Shown here one piece after another: positions 23,896 through 32,480 of a stretch of DNA of 64,000 nucleotides. Positions within the stretch are counted from its first letter, which is position 1, and the number at the start of each line of letters is the position of its first letter. A model generated the notes under the pieces. It had not been told where the DNA came from and made no database searches. It saw only the letters and a program-made list of their open reading frames with translations. The stretch comes from SXXH01 sp041165735 (GTDB lineage Bacteria > Planctomycetota > UBA1135 > GCA-002686595). Location of the stretch: the NCBI GenBank assembly GCA_046341775.1, contig JBKDQQ010000019.1:3245-67244 (forward strand), given 5' to 3'. Made by a program: the position numbers and the translations under genes.

Positions 23896-24270
23896 TCAGC
23901 CCACGAAGGGTTCCAGGGCCGAACGGATGGTCTCGGGCGTGAAGGGCTTGCAGACGAAGCCGTTGGCGCCTTCCTCGAGCGCGTTCGTCAAGAGTCCTTG
24001 ACCGCTCTCGGTGGTGACCATGATGATCGGCAGCTTCTCCTTGGCGTGCGACTTGCGGATCGCCTTGACGAACTCGAGCCCGTTCATCTCGGGCATGTTC
24101 ACGTCCGACAGGACGAGCCCGACGTCGGGGTTCGAGGCCAGTTGCTGCATGCCCTCGACGCCGTTGCCCGCCTCGAGGATGTTGTCGACGGAGATCTCGG
24201 CTTGGCGCAGCACGCGCATGATGATCTTGCGCATGGTCGAGCTGTCGTCGACGATCAGGAGCTTGTTCAT
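23896..24270 (-). CDS. CheY-like single-domain response regulator
   Basis: 124 residues, a receiver domain only. Acidic pair DD at residues 8-9 (LLIVDDSST), the phospho-acceptor Asp in LVLSDVNMPEMNG (about residue 58), Thr in IIMVTTESG and Lys in GFVCKPFTPE are all present. The ATG at 24270 was chosen over an upstream one because it starts right at the first strand. No histidine kinase or chemotaxis gene is near. A 16-bp inverted repeat is embedded at 23987-24002, encoding part of ESGQGLLTNALEEG with rare codons. Confidence 0.92.
   Translation of the reverse strand: MNKLLIVDDSSTMRKIIMRVLRQAEISVDNILEAGNGVEGMQQLASNPDVGLVLSDVNMPEMNGLEFVKAIRKSHAKEKLPIIMVTTESGQGLLTNALEEGANGFVCKPFTPETIRSALEPFVG
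23987..24002. repeat. GTCAA-N6-TTGAC element, copy 2
   Basis: GTCAA-GAGTCC-TTGAC inside cheY. On the coding strand it imposes GGT CAA GGA, codons avoided elsewhere in this gene. Confidence 0.85.
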
Positions 24271-24469
24271 GGTCTTGGTCGTGGTGGTGGTGTGGGCGGA
24301 GCCGGAGACGACCGGTTCCACGACCTGTGTTTCGTCGCCGCGGGGCGCGACGCTTCAGGGAAAGAAGGCGCAAATGCGCCGCGGGACGCGGGCGGAAGGA
24401 ACTTCCCACCGGACTGCATCCGACGCGCGACGCGCGCGAACCCCGCGCGCCAAGCCGCCGCGACGCGCT
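24271..24469. other. Intergenic region between panB and cheY
   Basis: About 200 bp with no gene. It holds several short GC inverted repeats (for example GTCGC/GCGAC near 24330-24352) that may form a terminator for panB or the leader of the cheY operon. No clear -10 box was found. Confidence 0.4.
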
Positions 24470-25303
24470 TCAGTAGCTCTCGGCTGCGGAGGGGAAGCGA
24501 CGCCCCTTGACGTCGGCCACGTAGTGCCGGAAGGCCCCCACCATCTCCTCGCCGATCTGCGCGTAGCGGCGCACGAAGCGCGGACGGAAGCGCGTGTACA
24601 GGCCGAGCATGTCGTGCGTCACGAGGATCTGGCCGTCGCAGCCGGCGCCCGCGCCGATGCCGACCACCGGGATCGACAGGCTGGCGGACACCTCGGCGGC
24701 GAGGCTGGCGGGGATCTTCTCCAGCACCAACGCGAACACGCCCGCGTCCTGCAGCGCGCGCGCGTCGCGGCGCACTTGGTCGGCCTCCTCGGGCTCGGTG
24801 GCGCGCACCTGGTAGGTGCCGAACTTGTGGATCGACTGCGGCGTGAGGCCGAGGTGGCCCATCACGGGGATGCCCACGTCGACGATGCGCTTGACGGTGG
24901 CGCACACGTGCTCGCCGCCCTCGACCTTGACGGCCTCGACGCCCGCCTCCTTGACCATCCGCCCGGCGTTCCTCAGCGCCTCGTCGGCGTTGACCTGGTA
25001 GCTCATGAACGGCAGGTCGCCGACGACCAGCGCGCGCTCCGCGCCCGCGGCGACCAGTCCGGCGTGGTAGAGCATCTGCTCCATGGTCACGGACACCGTC
25101 GTCTGGCGCCCTTGCACGACCATCGCCACCGAGTCGCCCACGAGCAGCACGTCGAGGCCGGCCTCATCGAGCAGCACCGCCATCGTGTGGTCGTAGGCGG
25201 TGAGGGCCGCGATGGGCTCGCCGCGCTCCTTCATGCGCCGCAAGCCGGCCGTCGTGACCTTGCGCGTGTCGGCGGGCTGGCCCGTCCCCTTGCGGTCGTT
25301 CAT
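24470..25303 (-). CDS. panB: 3-methyl-2-oxobutanoate hydroxymethyltransferase PanB
   Basis: 277 residues. PanB adds a hydroxymethyl group from methylene-THF to ketoisovalerate to make ketopantoate in the pantothenate/CoA pathway. Landmarks are ALTAYDHTMAVLLDEAGLDVLLVGDSVAMVVQG near the N-terminus (Mg-binding D and the GDS motif), VGDLPFMSY, VKVEGGE, GHLGLTPQS, and the catalytic Glu region LEKIPASLA followed by PVVGIGAGAGCDGQILVTHDMLGLY. The ATG is preceded by a TATCGT -10 box. panC and panD are not in the window. Confidence 0.95.
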   Translation of the reverse strand: MNDRKGTGQPADTRKVTTAGLRRMKERGEPIAALTAYDHTMAVLLDEAGLDVLLVGDSVAMVVQGRQTTVSVTMEQMLYHAGLVAAGAERALVVGDLPFMSYQVNADEALRNAGRMVKEAGVEAVKVEGGEHVCATVKRIVDVGIPVMGHLGLTPQSIHKFGTYQVRATEPEEADQVRRDARALQDAGVFALVLEKIPASLAAEVSASLSIPVVGIGAGAGCDGQILVTHDMLGLYTRFRPRFVRRYAQIGEEMVGAFRHYVADVKGRRFPSAAESY

Positions 25304-25312
25304 CGTCCCGAC

Positions 25313-25318
25313 ACGATA
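25313..25318 (-). promoter_or_regulatory. -10 box of panB
   Basis: TATCGT on the minus strand, 9 nt before the panB ATG; no clear -35 at 17 bp. Confidence 0.35.
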
Positions 25319-25353
25319 CCAAGAGCGGCGCGGCAGGACGCCCGAGGCCGGTC

Positions 25354-26988
25354 TCAGCCCTCGGATTCCAGCCAGGCGACCGCCGCGCGCGCCCCGTCGA
25401 GGGCCGCGCTCATGATGCCGCCGGCCCAACCGGCGCCCTCTCCAACGGGCAGCAGGTTCGCCATGCCCTGCGCGCGGAAACTGGCGCGGTCGCGCGGCAT
25501 GCGCACCGGGCAGGCGCTGCGCGTCTCGACGCCGACGAGCAGGCCGTCCGCGCCGGCGAAGCCGGGCACGACGCGATCCCAGAACGGCAAGGCGCGCGAC
25601 AACGCCGCGACCACGCGCGGCGGCAGCAACTCGTCGAGTCGCCCCGGAGTCGCGCCGAAGCGGAAGCTGCATTCCAACGGACCGGTGCTGGCGCGACGCG
25701 CGAGGAAGTCGGAGGCGCGCTGCGCGGGCGCGGCGTAGCTCGAGCCGCCGGCCTCGAAGAAGCGCCGCTCGAGCGCGCGTTGGAAGGCGATCCCGGCCAA
25801 GGGCTCGCGCCCGAAGTCCTCGGGGCCGAAGGTGGCGACGAGCGCCGCGTTGGCCCAGCGCGAGCTGTGCGTCGAGTTGCTCATGCCGTTGGTGCACAAG
25901 TGGCCGGCCTCGCTGATCGAGGCCACGATGCGTCCGCCGGGGCACATGCAGAAGCTGTGCGCGGAGGCGATCGCGCCGTCCGCGCTCGAGACCAGTCCGT
26001 AGCTCGCCGCGCCCAGCGCGTCCGCCTCGGGCCCCACGCCATGGCGCGCGCGATCGACGAGCTCCTGCGGGTGCTCGATGCGCACGCCGAGTTGGAAGGC
26101 CTTCGGTTCCACCACCACGCCGCGCGCCATGAGCATCTCGAAGGTGTCGCGCGCCGAGTGGCCCGGCGCCACCACCAGCAAGTCGCAGGCGCGCTCGCCG
26201 TCCGCCGTGCGCACGGCGAGCACCCGCCCGTCCTCGACGACGCGGTCCACGACGCGCGTGCGGAAGTGGATGGCGACGCCCAGCGACTGCAGGCGCGCGC
26301 GCAAGGCCGGCAGGACGCGATGCAGCTTGTCCGTGCCGATGTGCGCGCGCGCGTCGTGGACGATCTCCGGCGGAGCGCCGCAGGCGACGAGCTCCTCGAG
26401 GATCGGCACCTCGAGCGGATCGTCGACGCGCGTGTAGATCTTCCCGTCGCTGTACGTGCCGGCCCCGCCCTCCCCGTACAGCAGGTTCGACTCCGGATCG
26501 AGCGGACCTCCGCGCTGGAAGCGCACGAGGGGCTGCGAGCGTCGCTCGACCGGGTCCCCGCGCTCGTACAGGTCGACCTTGGCGCCGTTGCGCGCCAGCA
26601 CGAGGGCCGCGAACAAGCCCGCGGGCCCCGAGCCCAGCACCGCCGCGCGCGCGCCGACGCGCGACGGGTGCGTGCGCGGGCGCGACAAGGAATCGCGCGG
26701 CGGCGCCGCGACCACGCGTCCGGACTTGATGGCGCGCGCGAGCGCGGCCGAGCGATGGTCCGCGTCCAGCACCAGGTCCGCCTGCAGCACGAAGCGCAGG
26801 CGCCGCGTCCCGTCGCGCACGCGCGCGTCGAGCGACTGCTTGACCATGCGCATGCCGCGCAGGGCGGCCGGATCGACGCCGGCGGCCGCGCACAGGAGCT
26901 CGCGCCGGCGCGTCTCGTCGACGAGCACGCCCACCTCGACACCCGCGACGCGCCAAGTACGTGTGGGCCCGTGCTGCACGCCCGGCAT
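25354..26988 (-). CDS. FAD-dependent dehydrogenase (COG2509 type)
   Basis: 544 residues. An N-terminal domain of about 110 residues with DARVRDGTRRLRFVLQADL matches the extra domain of the COG2509/YtfP-like flavoproteins. The FAD motif AVLGSGPAGLFAALVLARNG starts near residue 113. GGAGTYSDGKIYTR, VAPGHSARDTFEML, SFCMCPGGRIVASISEAGHLCTNGMSNS and the C-terminal VGEGAGWAGGIMSAALDG are family hallmarks. The substrate of the family is unknown. It is 50 bp upstream of panB on the same strand. Confidence 0.88.
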   Translation of the reverse strand: MPGVQHGPTRTWRVAGVEVGVLVDETRRRELLCAAAGVDPAALRGMRMVKQSLDARVRDGTRRLRFVLQADLVLDADHRSAALARAIKSGRVVAAPPRDSLSRPRTHPSRVGARAAVLGSGPAGLFAALVLARNGAKVDLYERGDPVERRSQPLVRFQRGGPLDPESNLLYGEGGAGTYSDGKIYTRVDDPLEVPILEELVACGAPPEIVHDARAHIGTDKLHRVLPALRARLQSLGVAIHFRTRVVDRVVEDGRVLAVRTADGERACDLLVVAPGHSARDTFEMLMARGVVVEPKAFQLGVRIEHPQELVDRARHGVGPEADALGAASYGLVSSADGAIASAHSFCMCPGGRIVASISEAGHLCTNGMSNSTHSSRWANAALVATFGPEDFGREPLAGIAFQRALERRFFEAGGSSYAAPAQRASDFLARRASTGPLECSFRFGATPGRLDELLPPRVVAALSRALPFWDRVVPGFAGADGLLVGVETRSACPVRMPRDRASFRAQGMANLLPVGEGAGWAGGIMSAALDGARAAVAWLESEG

Positions 26989-27013
26989 TCTTCCGACTCG
27001 GGGGCGCGCCTGC

Positions 27014-27019
27014 TACCGT
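27014..27019 (+). promoter_or_regulatory. -10 box of the HxD/cupin-like gene
   Basis: TACCGT 15 nt before the ATG at 27035, with TTCCGA 17 bp upstream (26991-26996) as a weak -35. Confidence 0.35.
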
Positions 27020-27034
27020 GCGCTCATCGAAGCC

Positions 27035-28495
27035 ATGGGGAAGCCGCGCAAGCAAGGCCAAGAGGAGCGCCCGCGGCGACGCCCGTCGGAGGGCGCGCGC
27101 GGACCGGCGCGGAAGGGCCCCTCCGAGGACAAGGCCGCGCTCCTCGCGCGGCTCCTCGATTCATCGCGCGCCCGCGCGCCCGGGGCCCGTCCGATCGTGC
27201 CGCTCGTGCCCGAGGATCCGGCGCGCGCCACGGTCCCGGTCGCATACCTGCGTTCGACGGCGCTGCTCGAGCGACGCGGAGCCTGGCACGGCGAGTGGGC
27301 CGAGCTTGATCCCTCCGCGCTGGGCGCGCGCTGGAACAAGGGCGAACCGGCCGGCATCGAAGCCTTCCTCGAGGCGAGCGTCGCGCGATGGCAACGCTGC
27401 GAGCCGGTGCTGCTGCCGGGGCTCTTCGCCGAGGTCGTCGAGGAGGCGGCCGACGAGCTGGCCGAGCGCGAGGAGCTGCGCCAGCGCCTCGCGGCGCCGG
27501 GCGGGTTGCGCGATTGGCTGCTCGAACGCCTCGACGGCGACGAGGGCTTCGAGGTGCTGGGACGCGTGCGAGAACGCGCCGATCCCGAGCGCGACATCGA
27601 GAAGGTCCGCGTGGCGGCGCGCGATCCCCAAGGACGCGCCGCGCCCGCCGAGCTGTGGCTGAAGTCCGGCTGGCTCTCCACGCACGAGGACGACGCTTCG
27701 CTGCGCCTGCGCGGGTCCTTCGGGGTCGAGGGACGCGACGACGCCTCGCGCGACATCGTCCGACATCGGTTGGTGGCGCGCTTGTGCGAGGAACTGCTGC
27801 CGGAGGCGGCGCTCGTCGTCGACGAGCCGTTCCTGCGCGAGTTCCTGCGCCGCGCGACGGGCGGCGAGGTGCTCGCGACGCAGCACATCGCCTATTGGAA
27901 CGCGCCGCAGGGCGGCGCGCTGTTCCACCACGATGCGTTCGCCGAGGACGACCTGGACGACGGAGCGCATCGGCAACTGGGCGTGTGCTACGCGCAGTTG
28001 TCCGGCCGCACGGCGTGGATCGCCTTGTCGACCGCCGATTTGTGCGAGCGCGTGCGCGAATTCGACGCGGACCTGCGGCGCGGCGCGATGCCCTGGGTGG
28101 CGCGCGGGCTGCACGGCGCGGGCGCCGAACGCAAACTGGCCGAGATCGTCGCGGACGAGGCGCGCCTCGTGGACGAGCTCGCCTTGCCGGGCTGCGGCCT
28201 GCTGCACGCGCTGGTCGAGCGCGCCCCCGAGTTCACGAACCTGCTCGCGGAACGCGGCCACGCCTTCCTGTTGGAGCCCGGCGATGGCATCCTGCTGCCC
28301 AACCGCGGCCTGCGTTCGACCTGCATGCACTCGGTCTGGTGCGCCGGCGACGAGATCGCGTACTCGTTGTCCCTGGCGCTCCGGCCCGACCGCGCCGCTC
28401 CGGCGGGCGACGCCAAGGCCGAACGCAGGGAACGACGCGAGACGCGCCTCGCCAAGGCGCGCGCGCGCCGCGCCGCCAGGACCGCACGCCGATGA
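27035..28495 (+). CDS. Uncharacterised protein with a cupin/2OG-oxygenase-like HxD...H motif
   Basis: 486 residues, not confidently assigned. The first 40 are basic and disordered. Residues about 75-190 form a helical region. A later beta-rich part has GGALFHHDAFAEDD (about residue 295), where HxD could be two ligands of a mononuclear iron. A later His in LRSTCMHSVWCAGDEIAYSLSLAL could be the third, after GDGILLPNRG, which is typical of cupin/JmjC-like barrels. The C-terminus is again very basic (RRERRETRLAKARARRAARTARR). Its stop overlaps the start of a methyltransferase gene (ATGA), so the two are coupled. Iron oxygenase activity is inference only. Confidence 0.6.
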   Translation: MGKPRKQGQEERPRRRPSEGARGPARKGPSEDKAALLARLLDSSRARAPGARPIVPLVPEDPARATVPVAYLRSTALLERRGAWHGEWAELDPSALGARWNKGEPAGIEAFLEASVARWQRCEPVLLPGLFAEVVEEAADELAEREELRQRLAAPGGLRDWLLERLDGDEGFEVLGRVRERADPERDIEKVRVAARDPQGRAAPAELWLKSGWLSTHEDDASLRLRGSFGVEGRDDASRDIVRHRLVARLCEELLPEAALVVDEPFLREFLRRATGGEVLATQHIAYWNAPQGGALFHHDAFAEDDLDDGAHRQLGVCYAQLSGRTAWIALSTADLCERVREFDADLRRGAMPWVARGLHGAGAERKLAEIVADEARLVDELALPGCGLLHALVERAPEFTNLLAERGHAFLLEPGDGILLPNRGLRSTCMHSVWCAGDEIAYSLSLALRPDRAAPAGDAKAERRERRETRLAKARARRAARTARR

Positions 28496-29661
28496 AGCTC
28501 GCCAATCCGCCCCTCGCGGCGCTCGATGCCGCGCTCTCCGACCTCCAGTTGAAGCCGGCCGGGTTGCGCACGCCCGAAGGCGGTTCGGGCGGCACCGCCG
28601 CCTGCGAGGTCGAGTCGAGCCGCCTCGTCGAGTCCGCGCCGCGCCTGCTCGAGTTCGCCGGCGACGACGCGCTGCTCGTGTTCGTGCGCGGGTCGCTCGC
28701 GCCGAACGACGCGGCGCGCTTGCGCGAGGCGCTGTGGCCGCGCCTGCACGTCTCCGCGCACTACCTCATGTCGCAGCAGGGCGTCTCGCGCCGCGAGCTC
28801 GGCGGCACGCGCGATCTGCGCAAGGCCTGCGGCCTTTCCGGCACGCTGGTCGTGTGTGGCCAGCGCTCCAAGGTCCTGTCGCCCGAGACGACGATCGCCA
28901 AGTTCGACGCCAACGCCAAGGGTTGGGACGGCGACCCGTCGCAGCCGGGCTGGGCGCACCATCGCTGGATGCGCCAGTTCGTGGGCGTGTACGCCGACGC
29001 GTCGCGCGCGCGGCGCGTGCTCGACTTCGGCAGCGGCGCCGGCTGGTGCGGCATCGAAGCCGCGCTGGTCGCTCGGCGCGCGGGCGGACGGCCGCACCTC
29101 GCCTTGTTCGATCCGTCGCCCGAGATGGTGCGCCGCGCGCTGGAGAACGCGCGCGCGGCCGGACTGGACGATGTGGAAGGCCGCGTGGGATTCGGAGCCG
29201 CGCCGCCCTTCCCCGCCGCGGGCGAGGCGCCCTTCGACCACGTGGTGTCGTCGGGCGTCGTCAGCTTCGCCCCCGACGCCGAGCGCTTCGCCGACGGATT
29301 GGCGGGCGTGGTCGCGCCGGGCGGGACGCTGGTGTTCGGAGATGTCAGCTCGGCCTCGCGCGGTGTCGGCAAGCGCCGGGCGTCCGAAGCGTTGGTCGCC
29401 GTGCGCGAGATGAACGCGCTGGACCTCGCCGGAGCGCGACGCTTGATGGAGGCGCGCGGCTTCCGCTGCGTGCGCGGCTCGCACTACCAGTTGAGCGATC
29501 CCTGGCCGCAACTGGCGCACCATGGCGAGCGGCGCCTGGGCGCGTGGTTCGGGCGGGCGATCCTCGCGCGGAACCGCTCCGCCGCCGAGGCCGACAAGCG
29601 CACCCCGGGCGATCCCGCGCGCTTCGACTCGTGGGTGGCGCACTTCGTCAAGGAAACTTGA
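28492..29661 (+). CDS. SAM-dependent methyltransferase with an extra N-terminal domain
   Basis: 389 residues. The methyltransferase core starts near residue 175 with motif I RVLDFGSGAGWCGIEAAL, then LALFDPSPEMVRRALENARAAGL and FDHVVSSGVVSFAPDAE. The N-terminal 150 residues (LLVFVRGSLAPNDAARLREALWPRLHV, TLVVCGQRSKVLSPETTIAKFDANA) form an unrecognised domain that may bind the substrate or partner. The start overlaps the stop of the HxD/cupin-like gene. Its last codons and stop lie in a 16-bp inverted repeat (VKET-stop). Confidence 0.75.
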   Translation: MKLANPPLAALDAALSDLQLKPAGLRTPEGGSGGTAACEVESSRLVESAPRLLEFAGDDALLVFVRGSLAPNDAARLREALWPRLHVSAHYLMSQQGVSRRELGGTRDLRKACGLSGTLVVCGQRSKVLSPETTIAKFDANAKGWDGDPSQPGWAHHRWMRQFVGVYADASRARRVLDFGSGAGWCGIEAALVARRAGGRPHLALFDPSPEMVRRALENARAAGLDDVEGRVGFGAAPPFPAAGEAPFDHVVSSGVVSFAPDAERFADGLAGVVAPGGTLVFGDVSSASRGVGKRRASEALVAVREMNALDLAGARRLMEARGFRCVRGSHYQLSDPWPQLAHHGERRLGAWFGRAILARNRSAAEADKRTPGDPARFDSWVAHFVKET

Positions 29662-29662
29662 C
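29647..29662. repeat. GTCAA-N6-TTGAC element, copy 3
   Basis: GTCAA-GGAAAC-TTGAC, followed by A. The TGA stop of the methyltransferase gene (29659-29661) lies within the right arm. Confidence 0.85.
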
Positions 29663-29747
29663 AACCGGGGAAGATCGACCGCCGAGGCGGCTCGGCCACC
29701 AGGGGGATCCGACCACCGGACGCGGCCGGCGACGCACGCCGCCGCTC

Positions 29748-29763
29748 GTCAAGGATTTTTGAC
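29748..29763. repeat. GTCAA-N6-TTGAC element, copy 4
   Basis: GTCAA-GGATTT-TTGAC, followed by A. It lies in the 150-bp gap between convergent genes, 101 bp from copy 3 and 11 bp before a GC-rich hairpin. Confidence 0.85.
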
Positions 29764-29774
29764 AGGCAGGCGAT

Positions 29775-29796
29775 CCCCCGGCGGACGCGCCGGGGG
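29775..29796. terminator. GC-rich hairpin between convergent genes
   Basis: CCCCCGGCG-GACG-CGCCGGGGG, a perfect 9-bp stem with a 4-nt loop, 15 bp past the stop of the leftward gene. The run of five T in copy 4 of the repeat lies beyond it on the plus strand's upstream side, giving a terminator-like layout with A-rich sequence for leftward transcripts. Confidence 0.5.
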
Positions 29797-29811
29797 CGCC
29801 CGTCGGCGCGC

Positions 29812-30477
29812 TCAGCGCCCTTCGAGCGGCACGAGCAGGCCTTGGGCCGTCTCGCGATCCTCGGGCGCGTGCTCGAGGATCCACGCCGCGGCCACGCGCC
29901 ACAGCTCGGTCTCGTCGAGGACCTGGATCGCCTCGCCGCCGCGCGCGCGCGCAGCCGCCCACTCGGCCTCGCCGACCGCGTGGATCGCTCCGCGCGGCAA
30001 GGCCGCGCGCGCCGCCGCCAACGCCGCCTCGTCCAGTTGCTCGGGCAAGGCGGGCGCGGACCACCACCATGTGCGCGCGAGGTCGGCGCACGGCGCCCCG
30101 GCGAGCCGCTCGTCGCAGGGCAGCACCGCCACCACGCGGCCCAGCGCGCCGTGGTTGACGCGCGCGGCCGTCTGCAGGCCGGCGACCAGCACGGGTTCGG
30201 CCGTCTGCCGCGGCGCGCACAAGGCGGGATCGGCCTCGAGCGCCACCAGCCAGCCGCTCCAGACCTGCGGCGCTTCGACGCGCCAGACGTGGTCGTAGGG
30301 CTTCTGCAGTTCGAAGGGCGCCGCCGCGACGAGGCGCAGCACCCCGGGCGCGACGGTGGCGGAAGCAGCGTCCTCGGCCGGCTTGGGTACCTGCACGGGG
30401 GTGGGTTCGCGCACGGCGTAGGTGGCGGCGGCGAGCAGCAGCAGCGACGCGGGGATCCAACGCAAGGCATTCTTCAC
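29812..30477 (-). CDS. Uncharacterised exported protein coupled to the alpha/beta hydrolase
   Basis: 221 residues starting with GTG, whose TGA overlap with the upstream hydrolase stop shows translational coupling. A signal-anchor (ALRWIPASLLLLAAATYAV) is followed by a Pro-rich linker and a soluble domain with several Trp (VWRVEAPQVWSGWLVALE, ARTWWWSAPALPE) and two Cys pairs. No family is recognised. It probably sits in the periplasm together with, or acting on, the hydrolase product. Confidence 0.65.
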   Translation of the reverse strand: MKNALRWIPASLLLLAAATYAVREPTPVQVPKPAEDAASATVAPGVLRLVAAAPFELQKPYDHVWRVEAPQVWSGWLVALEADPALCAPRQTAEPVLVAGLQTAARVNHGALGRVVAVLPCDERLAGAPCADLARTWWWSAPALPEQLDEAALAAARAALPRGAIHAVGEAEWAAARARGGEAIQVLDETELWRVAAAWILEHAPEDRETAQGLLVPLEGR

Positions 30478-32480
30478 GGATCCACCTCCAGCGCGACCTC
30501 GTCCAGGCCGATGCGACCGTTGGAGACGAACTCCAACTCGATGCTGCGCGCGTCGGCGGCGTCGAAGGCCGGTTCGCTGCGCAAGAGCGCTTCCATGTCG
30601 ACGCGGATCGTCTCGAACTCGTTGGCCCAACCCGTGCCCGTGCCGCACGCGGTGCGCTGGTAGGGCTCGGAGATCCCCATCGCGAGCGCCGAGGCGCGCA
30701 CCACGGCGCGGCGCCCCGCGCCATCGCGCAGGGCGACCTCCACGTCGTGTTCCCCCAGCACGGCCGTGGTCAAGGGATCGCGCGTCGCCTGGGCCGCGCG
30801 CAACGACACGTGCGTGTAGCGCCGCGCGTCGCGGCCAGCGGCCGGCAGTTCGAAGGTCAGCCGTTGGCCGGGAGCGGAATCGAAGACGATGCCGGCGCTG
30901 TTGTCGCCCGGACCAGCCAACGTCATGCCGTTCATGGCGTCGGTGGCGAGGTCGGTGAACACCGTGTCGTTGTCGTTGAAGACGCCCTCCACGAGGCCGG
31001 TCACGGTCGCGACCACGCTCGTGCCGGAACTCGTCAGGTTGGTGGCGGGGTTCGACTGGAAGTCGTCGACCACCAGGCGCCTGGCCGCGGGCGGGCGGAA
31101 CATGAGGTCCACCACCAGGCAGGGCGTGTTCGGCAGCGAGAAGCCGCGGAACCCGTTCCAGTGCCGCCACAGGCACTCCTCGACGATCGGCTCGCCGAAG
31201 AGGTGGTGCTTCACCATCGGCAGGAAGTGGGCCTTCATCACGAGGTGCGTGTCCGTGCGCGACAGCTGGCACGGGCCGGCGGCGACCGTGCTGGCGGTGC
31301 CGTTGTGGAACGCGCCGTGCCCGACGCCGTGCAGCGAGATGGAGTAGCGCTCGAAGTTCGCGCGCTCGTGCAGTTGGAAGGTCTGGCACAGGTCGCAGTC
31401 GGCGCAACCGTTCACGTCGGCGTCGGCGCCCCCCGTCCACAACGAGTACGCCACGCCCAAGGCTTGCGAGTTGCCCGGCCCGAGGAAGTCGGTGGGCGCG
31501 ATCGACGAGACCAGCTTGATGTCGGAGAGCTGGAAGTTGATCGGCACGTAGTTCCCCGTGCGGATGCGGTTGTGCGCGTAGGCGACGCCCTCGCCGCCGC
31601 GGCTGTGGCCGATCCACGCCATGCGCGTGCGGTCGATCTTGCCCGCGAGCACGCCACCCAGCACCGTCGCCTGGTTGGCGAGCAGGTACTCGGTGTTCGA
31701 GAGTGTCGTCGTGCTGGCGCTCGAGATCCCCGGCACCGTGTTGTTCGTGTGCGACATCACGATGCAGCCCCACGAAGCGAGGTGGAAGCCGATGTGGTCG
31801 TACCACTGGTAGTTGTGCCCGTTGCCGTGGCTGACGACCACCAGCGGGCGCGGGCCGAGCTGCGCGATGTTCGCCGGGTAGTACACGTCCTGGCCGAGCC
31901 AGGTGCCGGCGCTGAAGATCTGCTCGACGACCGTGTACGGACCGTTCAACGCGGCGGTCTTGAGCAGGCCGGCGCCGGGCTCGCGGGCCGCGCCGTCGAT
32001 GCAGTCGCCGCTCGAGAGGGTGCCGTCGCGGTCGACGTCGACGACGATGTCGAGTCCGCGCGCGAGCCGTTCGCCGTCGCCGCCGAAGATCGTGCCCGCG
32101 TCGAGCTCGACGACGTTCGCGGCGAAGGATGCCTGCACGAGGTGCGGGCTGGGCGCGCCGCGCAAGTCGACCAGCGCGCGATTGGCCAGCCACTGCGCGT
32201 CGTCCTTGTGGTCGACGAGGTAGAGGTCGACCTGCAGGCCCGCGAGGCGCGCGATCTGCGCGTCGTCGAGGGCGAGGGAGACCGAGGAGCCTTCCCAGAA
32301 GGCGTCGACGCGCTCGGCCCACGGGGCGCTCGGCAAGGCGCGCGCGGCCAGCTCCACGTAGTGGACTCCGGCGATCTGGCGCGCGCCGGACGGCAGGGCT
32401 TGCTGGGCCGCGGCCGCCGAGCACACGAGCGCCGACGCGGCGAGCGCCGACCAAGGCAGGGAGGGGTGCTTGTGGGTCAT
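30474..32480 (-). CDS. Secreted alpha/beta hydrolase (PET-hydrolase/lipase-like)
   Basis: 668 residues with a signal peptide (about 1-26). The hydrolase core begins near residue 200 (PRPLVVVSHGNGHNYQWYDHIGFHLASWG, oxyanion region). The nucleophile elbow is WIGHSRGGEG, a GxSxG motif with Ser near residue 293. An acidic residue in SSIAPTDFLG and a His in SLHGVGHGAFHN could complete the triad. Residues about 115-190 contain an EF-hand-like DVDRDGTLSSGDCIDG loop (dockerin/calcium type). The C-terminal about 180 residues are beta-rich. The likely substrate is an extracellular ester or polyester; this is inference. Confidence 0.78.
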   Translation of the reverse strand: MTHKHPSLPWSALAASALVCSAAAAQQALPSGARQIAGVHYVELAARALPSAPWAERVDAFWEGSSVSLALDDAQIARLAGLQVDLYLVDHKDDAQWLANRALVDLRGAPSPHLVQASFAANVVELDAGTIFGGDGERLARGLDIVVDVDRDGTLSSGDCIDGAAREPGAGLLKTAALNGPYTVVEQIFSAGTWLGQDVYYPANIAQLGPRPLVVVSHGNGHNYQWYDHIGFHLASWGCIVMSHTNNTVPGISSASTTTLSNTEYLLANQATVLGGVLAGKIDRTRMAWIGHSRGGEGVAYAHNRIRTGNYVPINFQLSDIKLVSSIAPTDFLGPGNSQALGVAYSLWTGGADADVNGCADCDLCQTFQLHERANFERYSISLHGVGHGAFHNGTASTVAAGPCQLSRTDTHLVMKAHFLPMVKHHLFGEPIVEECLWRHWNGFRGFSLPNTPCLVVDLMFRPPAARRLVVDDFQSNPATNLTSSGTSVVATVTGLVEGVFNDNDTVFTDLATDAMNGMTLAGPGDNSAGIVFDSAPGQRLTFELPAAGRDARRYTHVSLRAAQATRDPLTTAVLGEHDVEVALRDGAGRRAVVRASALAMGISEPYQRTACGTGTGWANEFETIRVDMEALLRSEPAFDAADARSIELEFVSNGRIGLDEVALEVDP

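Noticed and set aside
29647..29662. The 16-bp element as an intrinsic terminator hairpin
   Set aside because: A 5-bp AT-containing stem with a 6-nt loop is too weak, and five copies are inside coding sequence.
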